A stretch of DNA of 6,392 nucleotides from Deltaproteobacteria bacterium (lineage in GTDB: Bacteria > Myxococcota_A > Polyangia > Polyangiales > Ga0077539): assembly GCA_947494865.1 (NCBI GenBank), contig CANMAT010000230.1, positions 1 through 6,392 on the forward strand, in the 5' to 3' direction. Positions 5,558 through 6,392 of the stretch are shown piece after piece. Both the position numbers and the translations under genes were made by a program. Under the pieces are notes generated by a model. It made no database searches, was not told the DNA's origin, and saw only the letters and a program-made list of their open reading frames with translations. The number at the start of each line of letters is the position of its first letter. Position 1 is the stretch's first letter.

Positions 5558-5881
5558 TCAGCGCGGAGCGAAGCGCTCGACGATCGAGCTCGTGTAGTGC
5601 TCGCTCATGTTCGCGCGCAGCGAGGTCGCATCGAGGCCTCGCTCGGCACACCCCGCGGCGCGGAGCACCACCAAGAAGTCGCCGATCGCGTCGAGCCCGT
5701 TGGCCGCCGAAGCGCGCGTCACGGCGTAGCCGAGCTCATGAAGCGGCGTGGCCGCGGCGTGGATACCAGGGCGGGTCGCGCATCGTGCGGGCGCCTGCGC
5801 GACGCAAACAGTGGCGCAGCGGGTTTCATGATCCCAGCGACGGTGATCGTAGGCGCGGCGGCACGCGCGCCGCGAGGTCAC
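5558..5881 (-). pseudogene. Possible 3' remnant of an unrecognised minus-strand gene
   Basis: The frame is open for 107 codons. From about 5770 down to 5558 codon use is like real genes here, with mostly G or C in third position. The product there reads as a plausible helical C-terminus, including LDAIGDFLVVLRAAG and ATSLRANMSEHYTSSIVERF, ending at TGA 5558-5560. The first 35 or so codons (Cys- and Arg-rich, such as SRRACRRAY) look like non-coding sequence read by chance, and no ribosome binding site precedes any start. I do not recognise the family. It may be the tail of a gene whose 5' part was lost, or a short real gene starting inside, for example near ANGLDAIGD; the latter is less likely for lack of a start site. 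Confidence 0.4.
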
Positions 5882-5884
5882 CCC

Positions 5885-6015
5885 CCGCGCGTCGAGACAC
5901 CTGCAACCGTCGCGAGGCGCTCGCGGCGTGGCTCCTCGGCCCCTACAACGAGCTCGTCGCCGAGTTCGCCAGCCGCCCCGTCGCGCCGCGCGCGAAGCCC
6001 GTCACGCCCGCCTGA
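5885..6015 (+). pseudogene. Possible 3' remnant of an unrecognised plus-strand gene
   Basis: From about 5910 to the TGA at 6013-6015 the plus strand encodes RREALAAWLLGPYNELVAEF followed by a Pro/Ala/Lys-rich tail (ASRPVAPRAKPVTPA). Every codon in this stretch is typical of the genome style. Upstream the frame turns Arg-rich and loses that character, and it overlaps the degraded head of the minus-strand remnant. The family is not recognisable from some 37 residues. It resembles the last helix and tail of a longer protein. Confidence 0.33.
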
Positions 6016-6061
6016 TCGCGCTCCGTCGCACCCGCGGCCCCCGACACGCCCTCTCCCCGGC

Positions 6062-6090
6062 TTGTGGCACACGCCCAACGCCGCTAGAGT
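6062..6090 (+). promoter_or_regulatory. Candidate promoter of the lipoprotein gene
   Basis: TTGTGG (6062-6067) is followed after exactly 17 bases by TAGAGT (6085-6090). The -10 matches four of six consensus positions and the -35 its key TTG. A start near 6097 would give a very short leader of about 11 bases before the ATG at 6108. The element has the same TAGAnT -10 form as the candidate at 2198-2203. Confidence 0.5.
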
Positions 6091-6107
6091 CGTCTCCGGG
6101 GTTCGCC

Positions 6108-6392
6108 ATGAAGCTTTCGCTCGCACTCGCACTCGCGCTGCTCTCCATCGGCTGTTTCGACCCGTCGGGGCCGCGCACCGCGTTTCGGGGCCTCGGCGAC
6201 GACACCGACACGCTCACCACGTCGACGCGCCCGGGCGTTACGCCGCCGGGCGCGCTGGCGCCCATTCAAGCAGGCAGCTCGCTCGCGGGCTCGCTGGGCG
6301 AGGTGCGCGACTTCTCCGTCGACAACGTCGAGGTGCGCATCGACAGCGGCGGCCGCCAGGTGCGCCTCGACACCGTCAACGGCCCCGGCGCA
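6108..6392 (+). CDS. Secreted lipoprotein, N-terminal part (runs off right edge)
   Basis: Ninety-five codons are visible and the frame is open to the window edge. The start MKLSLALALALLSIGCFDPS is a lipoprotein signal peptide: one lysine, a hydrophobic core, and a lipobox LSIGC with the lipidated cysteine at residue 16. Ser at -3 is less common than Leu, but the lipobox is acceptable. The mature part begins with a flexible Thr/Pro/Gly-rich linker (residues 35-60), then GEVRDFSVDNVEVRIDSGGR at about 66-85, which looks like beta structure. No family is recognised. The residue after the cysteine is Phe, with Asp at +3, so outer-membrane sorting cannot be called confidently. The ATG is preceded by a GGGG run (6098-6101) as a weak ribosome binding site. 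Expression is probably from the promoter at 6062-6090, and no further gene is visible. Confidence 0.8.
   Translation, partial: MKLSLALALALLSIGCFDPSGPRTAFRGLGDDTDTLTTSTRPGVTPPGALAPIQAGSSLAGSLGEVRDFSVDNVEVRIDSGGRQVRLDTVNGPGA

Noticed and set aside
1..6392. tRNA, rRNA, insertion sequences and CRISPR repeats
   Set aside because: I looked for cloverleaf elements, transposase motifs, terminal inverted repeats and regularly spaced repeats and found none.

Overview
The window is strongly GC-rich, and its reading frames favour G or C at third codon positions. It contains a stand-alone sigma54-type activator, TTG start codons and a promoter of the TTGnnn-N17-TAGAnT type. Together these suggest a large-genome, GC-rich proteobacterium-like organism, most plausibly from the Myxococcota. 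That assignment is inference from style, not from a marker gene. Almost all coding sequence is on the minus strand. Only a lipoprotein running off the right edge, and two gene remnants, are on the plus strand.

Right to left along the minus strand there are two gene blocks. Block A (5488 to 2811) contains a DUF1415 protein, a DUF4919-like protein, a TOPRIM-like protein that starts 2 bases after the DUF4919 stop, and an unrecognised 184-residue protein with a TTG start and a good ribosome binding site. Block B (2162 to the left edge) has its own candidate promoter and encodes a sigma54-dependent activator lacking any sensory domain, a Syd-family (SUKH-superfamily) protein, and the N-terminal 179 residues of a GhrA-type 2-hydroxyacid dehydrogenase. 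Gaps inside block B are only 22 and 29 bases, so it is probably one transcript.

Between the blocks lies a non-coding stretch (2163-2580) with visibly lower GC and several small inverted repeats. Beside it is a short plus-strand reading frame (2611-2820) that is a decayed piece of the glutamate synthase large subunit, GltB. To the right of block A, 5558-6015 holds what look like the 3' ends of two divergently oriented genes whose 5' ends are gone, which suggests a deletion junction. A promoter and a lipoprotein gene follow at 6062-6392.

No RNA gene, CRISPR array, insertion sequence or intact mobile element was seen. The points most worth following up are the tightly linked DUF4919/TOPRIM-like pair, the Syd-like protein in an operon with a sigma54 activator, and the two decay zones. 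None of these amounts to proof of a new system.
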